From assembly GCA_013368445.1 (NCBI GenBank), contig JAACJO010000014.1:496001-560000 (forward strand): a stretch of DNA of 64,000 bases, read 5' to 3'. Position numbers and translations under genes: made by a program. Origin of the DNA: Leucocoprinus leucothites (Eukaryota > Basidiomycota > Agaricomycetes > Agaricales > Agaricaceae). Positions 12,701 through 25,106 of the stretch are shown piece by piece. The notes under the pieces are model-generated. The model was given only the letters and a program-made list of their open reading frames with translations. It was not told where the DNA came from and made no database searches. Every line of letters begins with the position of its first letter. Position 1 is the stretch's first letter.

Positions 12701-13684
12701 TACTGTTGTTCTCTTCGTCGCAAGGTAGTAATGGCTCTATGCACCAGAGCGTTGGAGCTAACAAGAGTAGGAGCCGTGCAGTATCAAGAGGCTGATGAGC
12801 CGAGTTCGAAACACAGGGACTTGAGAGAATGGATGGGTCGTTCAGAGACCGAGTTCGTGATGACGAGCAACGGTGGCAAGAAAGTCGTACAACACACAAG
12901 GTGAAGGAACGTGCAAGGCAATGAATCAACGAGCGGCGTTCCGTAATACACTTACCTTCTACCAGCAATTAAGTAGTAGCGTACTTAGGGAAGCGACCAA
13001 ATGCAATGTGGTCTTCATTCATATAAAAAGTGCCAGTTGCGTACACGCCGTAATATAGCAGTTTCTGGCATTTTTTCATATTACAGGATTGGACTCGTGT
13101 AATGTTGACGGTGTTGATGATGATGATGATGATGATGACGATCTCCCAGAGACTAGGTTAGTGAGCAAAGTGAGCAAAGTTTAGATCAGGAGGCCATAGT
13201 AGAGGAGGCTTCCCCTGCCCCTTTGTTGTCCATTGTCGCTGTTCAACGAAGGGCGCTGCGGAGTCGGGAATGATATATGAAATCGTTAGACGAGGAGGGG
13301 TGTTTCGTGAGCAATGGAATTGTAAAGAAGCTATTCTTATCAAAGGGATAGGAGACGTGTTTAACCTTCTTAAGGGTCTGTAATTTGGACTTGCTTTCGC
13401 TCGGAACCCAAAGACCATTGAGGAAGAGAAGCCGTGGATCTCATAAGTAACTGTGATAGTAGGTAGTCGAATTGGTGATAGGGGGGACCGGCAGGACGGG
13501 CAAGTGATCAGTATGATCGAGAGAGGTTTTGCCACCCTGTTCCGCCACCCCGACCCGCGATTGGGTGGCAGAATGGGCAGAACCCTTGGCAGAATATGGC
13601 GGATCACTAAATTTCAGGGTACATGAAAATGATAAAGTGAGCGATATGATATACTGGTTCCCAGGAGTACGAAGACTTTACCGT
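12701..13684. other. Intergenic region, dehydrogenase 5' flank to tRNA
   Basis: 984 bases. It contains the promoter side of dehydrogenase paralogue 2 and a GAT/ATC microsatellite. A 149-codon minus frame at 13158-13607 has no recognisable domain and an unusual composition, so I did not call it. Confidence 0.5.
13116..13138. repeat. (GAT)n microsatellite
   Basis: Seven to eight perfect tandem GAT units, in non-coding DNA upstream of the tRNA. Confidence 0.9.
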
Positions 13685-13776
13685 GCTGGAATGGCCGAGT
13701 CGTTAAGGCGAGTGATTTGAATAAGTCAATTATCACTTGGTGTTTCACCGCGTAGGTTCAAATCCTGCTTCCAGCG
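13685..13776 (+). tRNA. tRNA-Ser(UGA) with a 10-nt intron
   Basis: Class II tRNA. Acceptor stem GCTGGAA pairs with TTCCAGC (13769-13775), followed by the G73 discriminator typical of fungal serine tRNAs. The A box is TGGCCGAGTCGTTAAGGCG and the B box is GGTTCAAATCC. Anticodon stem AGTGA (13711-13715) pairs with TCACT (13733-13737). Anticodon TGA lies at 13718-13720, and the intron at 13722-13731 sits one base 3' of the anticodon, the canonical place. The long variable arm GGTG-TTT-CACC marks serine/leucine. The T stem is GTAGG/CCTGC. Confidence 0.96.
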
Positions 13777-13785
13777 TTTGGATTA

Positions 13786-13800
13786 TTTTCATCAGTTTTT
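13786..13800 (+). terminator. RNA polymerase III T-run terminator
   Basis: TTTT at 13786-13789 and TTTTT at 13796-13800, 10-25 nt after the tRNA 3' end, as expected for Pol III termination. Confidence 0.8.
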
Positions 13801-14649
13801 ATTTTGGATCGGTGGGAAAATTATAGATATCTTAAGCAGCTTAAGCGGTGAATGAGAAGGAGGCGGGCTCTCAAACCCCGAGAATTCGGTCTGATAAGGC
13901 TATTCTCGAGTCATCTCGTCCCAAGAGTGCTCAGCTGTTAGCCGTAATCTGAATAGCTGGTGGACCGAGCTGTTGGAGTAAGTACTATATTCTTGGTGGA
14001 GATGTTGTCAGGGTACAAGCTGTTCTAATGAAAGCATGGGTCCGATATTTACTAGAGGTAGATCATGCGTTGACGTCGTTGCAGTAGACGGACAAACAGG
14101 AAGACGAGGATAATATAACATGTGGGTAAATATCGGAGGCGGGAATATCGAAGTGGTTATCTAAAGGTCATCTGGTCCCCTGAACGTCATAATCTAAATT
14201 GATCACATTTGTTGAGACCTGATGGCGGTACAACTAATTGTCAGAGGGACGAACAGCGAAACAAAACTGAAGAATCATGAATGATGCCATGGTGATGTTT
14301 CCACCTGCAACACTGATCTGATTCTGTAGCGAGGGCAAAAAGAGGCGGCAAACAGCAAAAGACCAGCACACACAGGCGGCGGACAACGAGCTGGGTGGAC
14401 CTGCCAGTGTATGCACCGGCAGAAAAGGGATTATTTGTGGATGGACCAAGGTTGCGGCAGAAATGAGCGGAGGGACGACGGAGGGAATGGAGAGCACGTG
14501 GGAAAGTGGTGTGAGGGGACGGCAAGTGCCGGGACTTAAAGGCAGAGCTGTTCAGTAACTTGATTTGGACTGGTGACCACGTCTGTGCTCTTGTCGTCGT
14601 CGCCTCCGCCTTTCTCGACGTCCCCACCGTTGAGCTCCCGGTCAAAGCC
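13801..14649. other. Intergenic region
   Basis: About 850 bases between the tRNA and the small membrane-protein gene, including that gene's promoter. No RNA gene, repeat or supported coding frame seen. Confidence 0.5.
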
Positions 14650-15352
14650 ATGTTCATTCGGCTCTCTTCAAGGCTTCACATGTCCAATGTCGCCTTCCCT
14701 CTCTCCTCGCACTCCTCCATCCTCTTATCTCTTCTTGCTTCCGTCTTCCTTCTTGCCGTTATAAGAGCCGCCCTGCTCTTTCTACGGGCACGGACATCGT
14801 CTTCGTCGGAGAAACAGGCGCTAGTACATGCACAACAGCAGAAGAATGTAGAGCAGCAGTCGTCGCAGTCGTCACAGTCGTCCTCATCGTCGTCGTGGGG
14901 ATTGGGCTTCTTGAGATGGGAAAGCCTTCCCACTCTCCCGCTCTCCCTCAAGCTCAATGAGAATGATATGAAGGGCCGAGGCGTAGGCTTCGCATCAACT
15001 TCCCAGCCACCTGCTGCCCAGTCCTGGCAGCCAGGTCGGAGAAGCGGGCCCGCCTTTGAACATCCGCGTATGTTTCCCTCCGGCTTGGCTTCTATGCCCG
15101 CATTGCCCTTTACTCAACCTGTGCTCTTCCCAACAGTACCGGCTATGTACCAGTCAGAAGAGCCTGTGTCTATGGCTAAGATGATTATGTCGCGGCATGT
15201 AAGCGCTATCTCGCCCTCGCCTGTCTTTCTCACAGCCCCTGAATATATCCTTCTCTGAACAGACCTTCCGAAAACCCGCTCAACGGCCTCCACCGAAACC
15301 GAAGACTGGATCGCAGATGCAGTACACTCGTCGGTCTGCCTCCATGGTGTAG
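14650..15352 (+). CDS. Small single-pass membrane protein, unknown function
   Basis: Not a family I recognise. Two exons (14650-15198, 15263-15352) give about 212 residues. The ATG at 14650 is the first in-frame ATG. A hydrophobic helix at residues 20-45 (SILLSLLASVFLLAVIRAAL) is followed by arginines, suggesting a single-pass anchor. Then come a Gln/Ser-rich linker (SSQSSQSSSSSS), a central region with few motifs, and a basic, Pro-rich C-terminus (KPAQRPPPKPKTG) ending RRSASMV. The second exon is supported by a good GTAAGC donor and CAG acceptor. A segment at about 15069-15134 also has donor GTATGT, acceptor CAACAG and a length divisible by three, so it may be an optional intron and the protein may be about 22 residues shorter. 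Confidence 0.72.
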
Positions 15353-17043
15353 CCTCCCATTTCATATGTAGAGACATGACATGCATAATTTCTTTCCCAC
15401 CTGCGCTACCTACCCATCCCATTCCGTCCCACCATTCCAAAACTCACACGAAATCATTTGAAAAGATCTCCGAATGGAACGAAAATGATGATGAGTCTTT
15501 TTTGCATTCCCGCCGCACCCACGCTTCGCAATGCCGTTATCACGCAATCGCAATTTGTCCCCTCCCCAAGAATCCCACTTGCTTTCTTGTGGTTCGAATA
15601 AAACCCGAGCCTAAGATGATGATGATGTTACCACGCCGCCCTCCATAACATAACATAACAAATTTACCCTTCTTCGCTATTCCTTTTTTATATCTTCTTT
15701 ATTCTTTCTTTGTTGGGACTAGTTTGAATTATTCTTCGTCGTTTCGTCGAGACGTGATTCTTCGCTGTGTTGTTCGTCGTCCGAGTAGTTGTACCCCCAT
15801 TTGCTTTGATATAAGATATTTATTGATTTTTTTACATGCTACGAAAGGACCGTCGTTGAATACATGAGAATCTGATATATCTTCTCTGTTGTTAATTTCG
15901 TGTATGAGCCATATGCATGGTGAGACGAAGAGTGTGGAAGCTCATCGAAACCCGAAGAAAGTGCCCCAGTCTGGCATGTGGACGTCCCTGCGCGCGGCTA
16001 TCATATGACCGGAAAGAATTCCTCGTGAAACGCCGAGCTCCTCTGTCGCATGCTTGAGATTCAAGCGGCTGGCAGTAAAACCCACGAGGTGATCCTAACA
16101 TACTGTATATGATATCATGAAGGGCCGTATGTTTTGAGTGGGCAAGCGAGATTCACGCGACGAGCTACTGAACGACTTTTACTACATCTACTCTACATCC
16201 TCTCGGGACTTGAGCAACTCTGAGTGGCTGACAATGCACGACGTTCAGCGCTCAGCCACATTGAAAGGCTAACCAAGAGGCTAGATGCTGATACCGTGGC
16301 CGCACGAGGCTGAAGGTCTGGGTTTGCCACCGCCGCCGCGTTCTAAACGATTACATACCGCAAGGCCAAGTCGTTTGCCACCCCTCGCTTCGCCTTGTGT
16401 CCTCGACGAGTCTTTGGTCTGTGAACTTTGACCGCTTCCGGCGGCCCTTCTTTCGAAGGTGAAGGTTCAACAGTGCATCATGATCATTGAAGTGATAGAT
16501 TTCATCATATACATCATGCATCAAGGGTAACGGTGATCAAAAAGAAGTTCTAGAACGGGTTTAAACGCAGATAAACTTGAGAGAGAGATAGAAGTTATTT
16601 CAAATGCTTTTGTTTTGCTTTCCCAGCCTCGCATCTCGTGGTGCTCCCACGTTGAGACAGGGTCGAGAGGTGGATGTAAATTGGTAGATTCGTATCACTT
16701 GTGTCTGGACTCTGAACGTACGCATCTCATCAATGGTCCCAACGATTTGCCGGAATGAGGAGCTTTGCGACGCTTTTTGCGGTGGACGAGAAGTTCAACA
16801 GAGTCATGGCCTATGAATATGTCGGGGATTTCCGAGGCTATGAGAGGGGGTAAGCAGGCTCGACACTGGCGGAGTCTGCCAAGCAGGGTCCAAAGAAGTC
16901 GTCGAAAAAAATTGCATTTGAATTCTGAGAAACATGATCTGTATTAACTATTAAGCGAGAGACAAAGTCAAGATGCTCAGGAGTCGCTCAAGGGCTACGT
17001 GCTTCCAAGGAATAAATCTCGGAGGACGGTACCGAAAGTCGCT
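15353..17043. other. Long intergenic region
   Basis: About 1.7 kb downstream of both flanking genes (convergent). AT-rich stretches near 15640-15890 probably belong to a 3' UTR. I find no coding frame with supportable content. Confidence 0.5.
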
Positions 17044-20000
17044 TCAATCATCAGGTTTGTGGACGACAATATCCATAACTGATCTACTCGTCAAAAGTGG
17101 GAGAGAATGGGAAGGAGAACATGAGTATTCGTATGGAAGGGAGAGTAAATCAACAAGGGCATACCTCAAGTTAATCGAGTGCCCAGACTCGATATCCGTC
17201 AATGTCAAAGCTTCGATTGAATGCACGCCAGGCGACACAGCGAGGAACTCCATTCGTACAGATTGACACGCAGATGGTAGTAGTGGCCTGGAAAATCAAT
17301 CACGCCAACAGTAAGCCCCAGCACAAAGAATCAAGCGAACAAAGAAATCAGCTACAATACTCACCCGATGCGCACCCGACCCTCCATAGGCATAATTCCT
17401 GGGTATCCCATCTTCCTCGCCGTCCCAGCGCTTCCATCTACTCCCCCGCTTTCATCAGCAACACCAGCACCGCCTTTCCTTCTTCGTCGGCGTTCCACAT
17501 AGCTAATCTCGAATCGACGTGTTCGTTCGGATTTGTTAAAGACGAAGATGTCGAGAGTGAACAAGTCGAGGGGGTATATCTTTCCTACTCCAAGTTCTGG
17601 TTTTGGTCCTGTGGATCCTTGATCAGAGGTTTCATCAGCCTCTGATGCTGGTGGTGATGATGAAGAGGCGGAAGCGGAGTCCGTTTCTTCCTCTTGTTTG
17701 TCGTCTTCGTCGTCGTCTACTGCTGCAAACGGCTTCTTATGTCGTCCAACACCACCGCTCTTAATAACATTCAACAACCCAACCGAAACGACGACCGCAT
17801 CTCCGCCGTCCATATTCTCCACCACCATCCCCCGCTCATTACCAGCCGGACCATGTCCAGCGCCATATTGAAACTGTTGCTGCTGTAGTTGAGTATGAGG
17901 ATGCGGAACAGGTGTATTAGGTGGCTCCCCCACCCCCACCCCTCTCCCTCTCCTAGCCTCCAAACTCGGCCCAACAACACCCCCACTCATTTGCGAAACC
18001 ACAGGAGCATGCGACATCGGCGTAGGCGGGACATTGCTCGATCTAGGTGGGAACGCCGGATACGCAGGCGTCACAGGGGTAGGAGTATCAAGTACAGGTG
18101 GTGTATGTGTACGTGAGGGAGGTAGTCCGGTATACGAGTATGGTCTTTCATGAGGATGATGTTGTTGTAGTTGGTCGAGTTGTAGTCGATGGGGTGGTGC
18201 GCTGTAGGTGGTGGGTGAATGTGCATAGGTGGTATTGGGGGCCACTTGTGCGGGTAAGGACATTCTGGATGGTTGAGCGCTCATTGGAACGGCTGACATT
18301 CGAGGAGTTGAGGATTTGAGTATCCGACCAGCCATTAGCTGACCACCTTTAGCCGCATCGGAAACAGTTGCCGTTGGTGTGGTTGAAGAGAATAAGTTGG
18401 CAGTAGTTGGACTAGGCTTGGAGGTTTGTAGCCCGAATACAGGGAATGGGGACGGTGGCTCGGGTAGAACGCTTGGATAAGCTGTGGATGGATCTGACGG
18501 ATCAAGGTTACGCAGGTTTTGTGGTTGATGTGATGCTAGGTCGAGAACGCAATTCCATTTCGATGAGAATGTACGCGTCGGGTATATCACCGTTGCAGAA
18601 TTAGGAGCTTTGACGTAAGGTTTCCCGTGGATATTGATAGATACCGCACGCTGAAGGTCGGTGTGCGTTGTATTGACAGTTTTGCGAGCGAATGAGAACG
18701 CGTCGAGCTCTTCGGGTGAACGAAGGAACGTTACTGCGTATAATAGGTTATACTGAGCCGACTGTGCGATTCTGAGCGGGAAGACGTCGTCTTGAGCGGT
18801 AAAACTCAAGCGTCCCCAAGTGATCAATGTCGCCTTGGCTTCATCACCACTAATGACAACATCAACCTTCTCTACCTCGAATCCGATACCATTCCCAGAC
18901 TCTCCAGAATTCTCAATCTCCACACATAACACAACTGTTCGCTCTTCGTTACCAGACGCCATTTTATCGTGCTCTTCTTGCGACGCGTCTAACACGACAC
19001 TAGGGACAAATACAGTTCGCATACGAACGCGGAAACCAGATACAGTTTCGAGTGTTTTGCGGAATGATTTTCGGAGAGTGGATTGGGCTCTGCCGAGTGC
19101 CGCGGATACAGGCGAAGGGGATGGCGCTCCCGGGGAAGGGAGGCTAACGGGAGGTAAGGAGAATAGCTTTTGGCGAGACGCGGTTCCAAGACGAGTTGAG
19201 GGAAGATTAATTTCAGGAGCCATCTTTGAGAATGTGGGTCCTATGACACGGTAATCAGAGTAAACTGATTTAAAAGCTGATATTTCGTACCTGCCAGTAA
19301 TCCTTCCAGAAGATTAACCTCTTCGAAGCCATCCAAGTTGTCGCTCTCATCTTGGGTTGGCACTTTATCGGTGATCGTAGGGGACTCTGGGATAACAACG
19401 CCATCGAACGCTTTCATAAAGCGAATAAAAGGATGGTTCGTCGAAGACATTGTCACGGGTTTCTCGCGTAAAGTTGCAGAGATTGTGAGGCACAAAAGCG
19501 GGTCCGCAAAGGTGAGACGAAGAAAAGCTGGAAAATGTCAAATAAATATCCACACTTCATCGAGAAGACAAATTATCGTACAGACAGTCAGGGCAAGACG
19601 ATAAACAGCGACCCAAACATTCTCTCGCTCAGACCACACAAGAGTAAATGCCTCTTGCGAGTCATCGGCGGTGCTTTGTCCCCATATGTTGGTGAATAAC
19701 AAAGTGCCCTGGGAAGCGACATATTTTCTGTCGTGATCGGCCGTGGCAGGAGTAGGATTAGGAGTGCTAGGTGGAAGAATTGATGGGTGGTGTGCTCCTC
19801 CGCGGGTAGAAGGCTTAAATCCTCCGAGAGAAGCTGTACGTGGCGGGAGAGAAAGTCGGGCAGCCTGCGGTGTTTCCACGGATGTCGGGACAGACGAGAT
19901 GTAGCTAGCTTCCAGAGATACTTGGACATGAGCCAAGAATGTTATCAAAGGTGCTGGCGGATGCGAAGGGTCCGCCGGTTCATATGGAGTAGGATGTTCT

Positions 20001-20226
20001 ACTCGGAGAGTAAGAAGAGATTGTAACTGTTCATCTGTTGTTGGTCAATGAGCCGCCAGTGCAACAAGGTGAATAGCATACCGAAGAAGGCTTGTTTTCG
20101 TTCTTGTAAATTGGAGGTGAGAGTTTCTAGCCATTCATCTGGAGGATCTGTTGGAGGAAACTCAACAGAGGTATCAGGGACTGAAAGGGAAAGGACTGAA
20201 GTGGAAAAGAGGTGTTCCAGCGACAT
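17044..20226 (-). CDS. TRS65: TRAPPII complex subunit Trs65-like protein
   Basis: Trs65 belongs to the TRAPPII tethering complex that activates Ypt31/32 at the trans-Golgi. Six exons: 20082-20226, 19582-20034, 19291-19527, 17365-19240, 17165-17287, 17044-17083. They sum to 2874 nt, 957 residues, with all phases matching. The C-terminal domain carries the recognisable block MEFLAVSPGVHSIEALTLTD followed by NLRSVMDIVVHKPDD. A beta-rich middle (RTVVLCVEIENSGESGNG, LDIFVFNKSERTRRFEI) fits the immunoglobulin-like folds expected of this family. A long Pro/Ser/Gln-rich linker lies between (about residues 470-780). The first GH31 gene starts 384 bp away on the other strand. A decayed second copy lies at 26464-28864. 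Assignment rests on the C-terminal block from memory of the family, not on a search. Confidence 0.85.
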
Positions 20227-20609
20227 TAATTACCGCGAGCAAGTGATGATCGTCGCGGTCACTTTCAAGGCATTGTTTGGCAAATTCGTTAGGACCAAAT
20301 GATATCACCAATTCCATCAAACCATCAGCTTCTTCTGAACATCGCTTATAGCCTTCTTATTGCTTCTCTGGAACGGATCGAGACAAAAGCTGCAATTTCT
20401 GTTCCACAAGTTCACCTACTCTTCAATATAGTAGGTTACTAAATCCTCCGTGATAATCAGGAAGCCACCTAACCCTTGATTAAATCCGCTTCATCACATG
20501 CACTTCCCATGGCGTCTGTCGAGCTTCTGTTCTCTTTTGGCCGGCCCGCCTACAGTTAAGCTTAGCCATTTAAATGTTGGACTTGTTCGTCCTCCCACAG
20601 TATTGAACC
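20227..20609. promoter_or_regulatory. Divergent promoter, TRS65 / GH31 copy 1
   Basis: 383 bp between divergent start codons. It is nearly the same as 28865-29253 in the second unit, so the regulatory region was duplicated with the genes. No element could be assigned. Confidence 0.6.
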
Positions 20610-23600
20610 ATGCTTCTCCGAAATTTTGTATTGCGCCTACTCGCGCTCCCAATTTCGATCAGCCTCGCTGCTGATTATTTCCAGCCAAAGGCGACAGGGA
20701 TCAAGCTCCAAAATGGTTTCGAGCGTGTTTACATACAGGTCAGCTAGTTCGCTCGTATCTGTTTAGTTGTCGCTGAAGGTACAAAGCCTTTTGGAAACAA
20801 TGGCTTCCGCGTTCGCGCGACAATTCTTCGTGATCCAACAGGCAACGAACCTTCCGCTTTCCTAGATCCACCTCTCGAGGGACCCAGTTCGAAGGGCCTC
20901 GAGCATTCTATTAATGCCCCTTTCATGGGAAACGGAACCATTCGAAACGGGGACCTCGTGGTAGAGGTTCTCTTCGGCGCAACCTCTTTCTACCGAGTTG
21001 AACCCAACGGCACTCGAACACTCCTCACTAACGAATTCAAGGACACCAAGTCACCCTATGCGCGAAACTACGTACAGAACATTGTTGGCAATGCATACCA
21101 GGCGCAGTTCTCGTTCTCAGCTGATCCTGATGAGATGTTCTTTGGCACTGGGCAGCACGCCTGTTGCAAGGACCACTCCGTGAACAAAAAGGGGCAGGTT
21201 GTCGACCTGTTCAACTACAACTCACATGTCACTCTGCCTGTGTGGATGTCCAACAAGGTCTGTTTTTGACCTCCATCAGTACTAATGTAATCTAACTCTG
21301 CTCATTTCAGGGGTACTTGATGTTCGTCAACTATCCGGGCAATGGTCGCATCGGTAAGGGAACGCAGGGCTTGATAGGCGCTATTTATAAGCTCACAGAG
21401 GACTTGCAGAATTTGATCGCCTCAAGACGCGCTTTGTTGCTGACGAGACTACTGTCTTTGACTACTACATGTAAGTTTTGCTGTCTGATTACTATGAAAC
21501 TTGGATAAACTTCATCCTCGATCGACAGCACCGCTGCACCTGTCGGAGACTACGACACGCTACAGCAACAATTCACCAGCGTAACGGGTAAGGCCTTACC
21601 AACCTCATCACGAAGGACAATCTGTTCACTCTTCGAACCATAGGTCGTCAGCCCACACCACCTGACTTCATCCTCGGCTACCAACAATCCAAACTTCGCT
21701 ACTACAACCAAACTCAAATTACGACTCTCGCGCAAAGGTTCCACGACGAGCAAGTACCCGTGTCACTCATCGTCGTCGATTTCTTCGCATGGAAGTTCCA
21801 AGGCGACTGGAAAGCTTACCTCCATCCTCACCTCTCCGTAATAGTGGACTGACAAGTGCACCTGTAATACAGGTCCTTTGATTCTTCTGTCTGGCCCGAT
21901 CCTGCAGCGATGGCGGCCGAAGTCAAGAGGCTCACTGGAGCAGAGATGATGGTTTCCTTGTGGCCTAGTGTCGAGGATCTATCTGTCAATTATATTGCTC
22001 TGCAAGAACAGGGGCTATTGGCAATTGAGAGGGGTGGAACTGGTATTACGGATTCGTTTGCAGGCGTCTACACCCGATTGAGTAAGTGAGGTCCCAAGTA
22101 CTTAATACATGTGTTGGCTGACTTGGGATTCCAGTTGATTCAACAAACCCTGCTGCGAGAGAGTTCTTATGTATGTTGTTCTTGAGTTTGTCCAAGAATC
22201 CAACTCACGATGAACACACAGGGAGACAACTGAACGAAAGTTACTTCTCTAAAGGGATTCATAACTTCTGGATCGACCAAGCAGACGGTTTGTCTTGAGT
22301 ATACCAGCTTCTTTTCCCCGGGTCTAATCGACCCCTCTCCACAGGCGGTAGCCTTGGCGAATTCTATGTCAACAACGGTCAAGACCCCCTCATAACTATC
22401 CCCTACCCTCGTCCCTTCACCCAATATTTCCTCGGCACCCAGGAAGGCACAGGAAAAATGTACCCGTGGCTCCATCAACAGGCCATCGAGGAAGGATTCA
22501 ATAATCTCACCGAAAGAAACCCCTCTTCAACCTCATGCGAGCATATGTCTCTTACGAGAAGTACGTTTGTCGGAGGACAGAGATTTTGCTCGTACCTATG
22601 GAGTGGAGATACGGATTCGAGATTTGATGTGCTGTTGCAACAGATTACGACTGGTGTATCGGTTGCTGCGTCAGGGATTTCATCTTGGACTTTGGATATC
22701 GGTGGGTTTGCGGGGCTGGATATTGATACGGATGAGGTGCGTGGGTCTTTTACTCAACTGGAACGTGTGTTAAGAGGAGACTATGTTGACATACGACCTA
22801 GGGTAAAGAGCTATTTGTGAGATGGTTTGGGATGGGCGTCTTCCTTCCGTACGTGAGTTCATGCAAAAATTCTCGGATACCCTGTCCCGATACTAAATTT
22901 GACTTATAGACTCGAGTTCATGGGTATGATAACTTCACCTCGAAACTCCTTCTGTGACTCTCAGTGGCTTTTCTACAGGACACGCATCTGCAATATTCCT
23001 AGAATGTCTAATCTTCCACACGCCAACGATTGCCCAAATGAAGTACGTTCTTCTGAGCCTCCATCCCAACACGTTATTCAACGACTCCATGTTATACAGC
23101 CATGGGCATATGGGCCAGAAAACTTTGTTATTTTGAAAAAGGTTTTCCTTCTCTCCTTTCTACCGCTCCTCGTATTCTCATACTGATAGTGTACTTGAAT
23201 AATAGTACATCGCACTCCGATACCAACTCATACCCTATGTCAAGAAACTCTTCCAAAACCTGCAAAAGACCGGGAGTGTCATCATGCGCGGGCTATACTA
23301 CGACTTTTCACTCACAGACGAATTCGTGAGAAACGCGACACGGGCGAACGATCCGGCTGTCATTCATCAGTTCATGTTCGGTACGTACCATTCTATTCTC
23401 GTTTGTGAGTCAGCGACAGACGGTCAATAATTGAATGGCGGGCGCATGTCTTGGTTTGATTAGGTCCAAGGTTACTTGTTGCCCCAGTCGGAGAACTCGG
23501 AGTGAAGACCAAGGATGTTTATTTGCCCAAGCTGGGTAAGGCGCAAAGTGGCATGACCTGGAAGCACTGGTCGGTCTATTTTCTGCTTCCTGCGACTCGT

Positions 23601-23747
23601 CGTGTTCTGACGAAAGCGTTGTGATATAGGTGGACGGATAAGGATTTCGGGAACGGAGGGAAGATTGTCACTGTCGATGCTCCCCTGGATCAAATTCCTG
23701 TTTTCTACTTGGGAACCAAGGAGGATATCTTGAATGGGAATATTTGA
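20610..23747 (+). CDS. GH31 glycosidase copy 1, with a mutated splice donor
   Basis: Glycoside hydrolase family 31 (alpha-glucosidase/alpha-xylosidase type), predicted secreted (hydrophobic N-terminus MLLRNFVLRLLALPISI). Seventeen exons: 20610-20738, 20787-21257, 21311-21353, 21410-21470, 21529-21587, 21644-21809, 21873-22081, 22135-22170, 22222-22287, 22345-22740, 22809-22852, 22910-22923, 22979-23042, 23100-23141, 23206-23380, 23464-23569, 23630-23747. Family motifs: VDFFAWKFQGDW, the nucleophile region NFWIDQADGGS, and LWSGDTDSRF...TLDIGGF. The joined frame is open over 732 codons, but the donor after 21809 reads GA instead of GT. Read-through gives a stop about 13 codons later, before the catalytic Asp. 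Copy 2 has a normal GT there. So this copy probably makes no active enzyme, unless the intron is spliced non-canonically or the base is a sequencing error. The first intron (48 nt) holds an in-frame TAG here but not in copy 2. Confidence 0.85.
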
Positions 23748-24016
23748 TCACTCCGACGAGAAAGTATATGTAGTAGCTCATGATATTACACTCTAAACCG
23801 TTTCCACTCCTCTCCCTGGACTCGGCGTCCTGGATGATCTCGCAGGGAAATCATTTTTGAGTAGAGCACTATGCCATTGACCGTCATTGTTAAATCACCT
23901 GCTGGTGTGACGGCAGTGGCTGACAGTGTGTGGCGTCACGGTGGCCTTGGTAACTTTTGTCCGTAAGAGTGTCCACTAGGCCCATCCTGGCCCTCCCAAG
24001 TTCACTTGCAAGTGAA

Positions 24017-24843
24017 ATGTCTGCGGAACCCCTGATCCCTGAAAAACCATGCAGCCATCATGCAAAATACTATTTTAAAGAAGATCCTATGGCCACTTTT
24101 CTTGCAAGTCATTTCTTATCCACGCTATCTACTGTCCACTGATATGCTTCGTGCCCATCACCCAGGCAGACGACTGTCTCTTTAGAGTTCATCGACATTT
24201 TCTCCTGGAAGGGTCGCAACTCTTTCGTGATATGTTCAATGCCCAACCAACCTCGGGACCGGAAGGATCAAGCGATGCACGACCCATCATCCTTCCAGGA
24301 GTAAAAGCAGTGGAGTTCGAGGTACTGATTGATTACTTCTACACGCCGTCAGTACCACAGAGTTTGTTTCTTTAGTGAGAGCTGATTTTTACATCGAACA
24401 GACCACATCTAGTGACAGTGCATCCCAAGCGCGACTTGTCTTTCTATCTCGACCTTATGAGCATTTCCCATCGCTTCCTTTTTGACGAGATATTCCAACA
24501 TGCTTTACAAAAAGTTCGATCTAATATAGGTCGGCTCCCCCTCCTGCAGCAATTGCAACTCGGAGAAAAGTACGATATTGACGAGTGGCAGTCATCCGCT
24601 TTGGAACAATTTGCGACTCGTCCAACGATTTTGACCATTGAAGAAGCTGAAGTGTTGGGGTTGGAGCGTATTCTCCAATACATGCAGTCTAGGGAAGCAA
24701 TACATGCAAAGCGTTTGAACGAAAAAGAGCAACAACTGGTATCAGAGCGCCAGAAGAATGCTTCAGCTCTGCCAGTGGGACAAAAACCACCGCTCTCCGG
24801 GAGTTTTTTCAATATTGGAGTCCCTCAAAATTATGGGCGATGA
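24017..24843 (+). CDS. BTB/POZ domain protein a
   Basis: BTB domains mediate dimerisation and often Cullin-3 binding; the role of this fungal expansion is unknown. Three exons (24017-24103, 24166-24347, 24402-24843) give 236 residues. BTB core: YYFKEDPMATFL, then LFRVHRHFLLEGSQLFRDMF and VEFEVLIDYFYTP. After it comes the helical region shared with its neighbours (LDLMSISHRFLFDEIFQHAL, LGEKYDIDEW). The first intron begins GCAAGT, a GC-AG donor; without removing it the reading frame closes. No counterpart of this gene is seen in the second duplication unit. Confidence 0.85.
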
Positions 24844-25106
24844 GCAGCGGCCTCATGTACCTCCTTTCGGGTACTGTAATTACTTTTAATGGAGATGCAA
24901 GTTATGATTATCTTTCTTTTTTTATTTTTGAACATCACAAGGGCCTACCCCATGACGTCGGTCACGGTGAGATCACTGTTGGGGGAGCAAGTTCTAGAAT
25001 TTGTGATTACCTCAGAAGCAGCCATGGATATAAATGTATAAGTGTATATAAACACTCGCCTGAGGCCTTTGCTCTGCACACACCTTTGAAATCTGTCTCC
25101 TCCATC

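Noticed and set aside
13158..13607. 149-codon minus frame upstream of the tRNA gene
   Set aside because: Pro/Arg/Ser-rich without domain or start context; reads as non-coding.
22737..22810. Acceptor loss (AGAG to AGAA) inactivating GH31 copy 2 at the equivalent intron
   Set aside because: Using donor GTGGGT four bases downstream with acceptor TAAAG gives DEVQLFVRWF in frame in both copies, so no lesion is needed.
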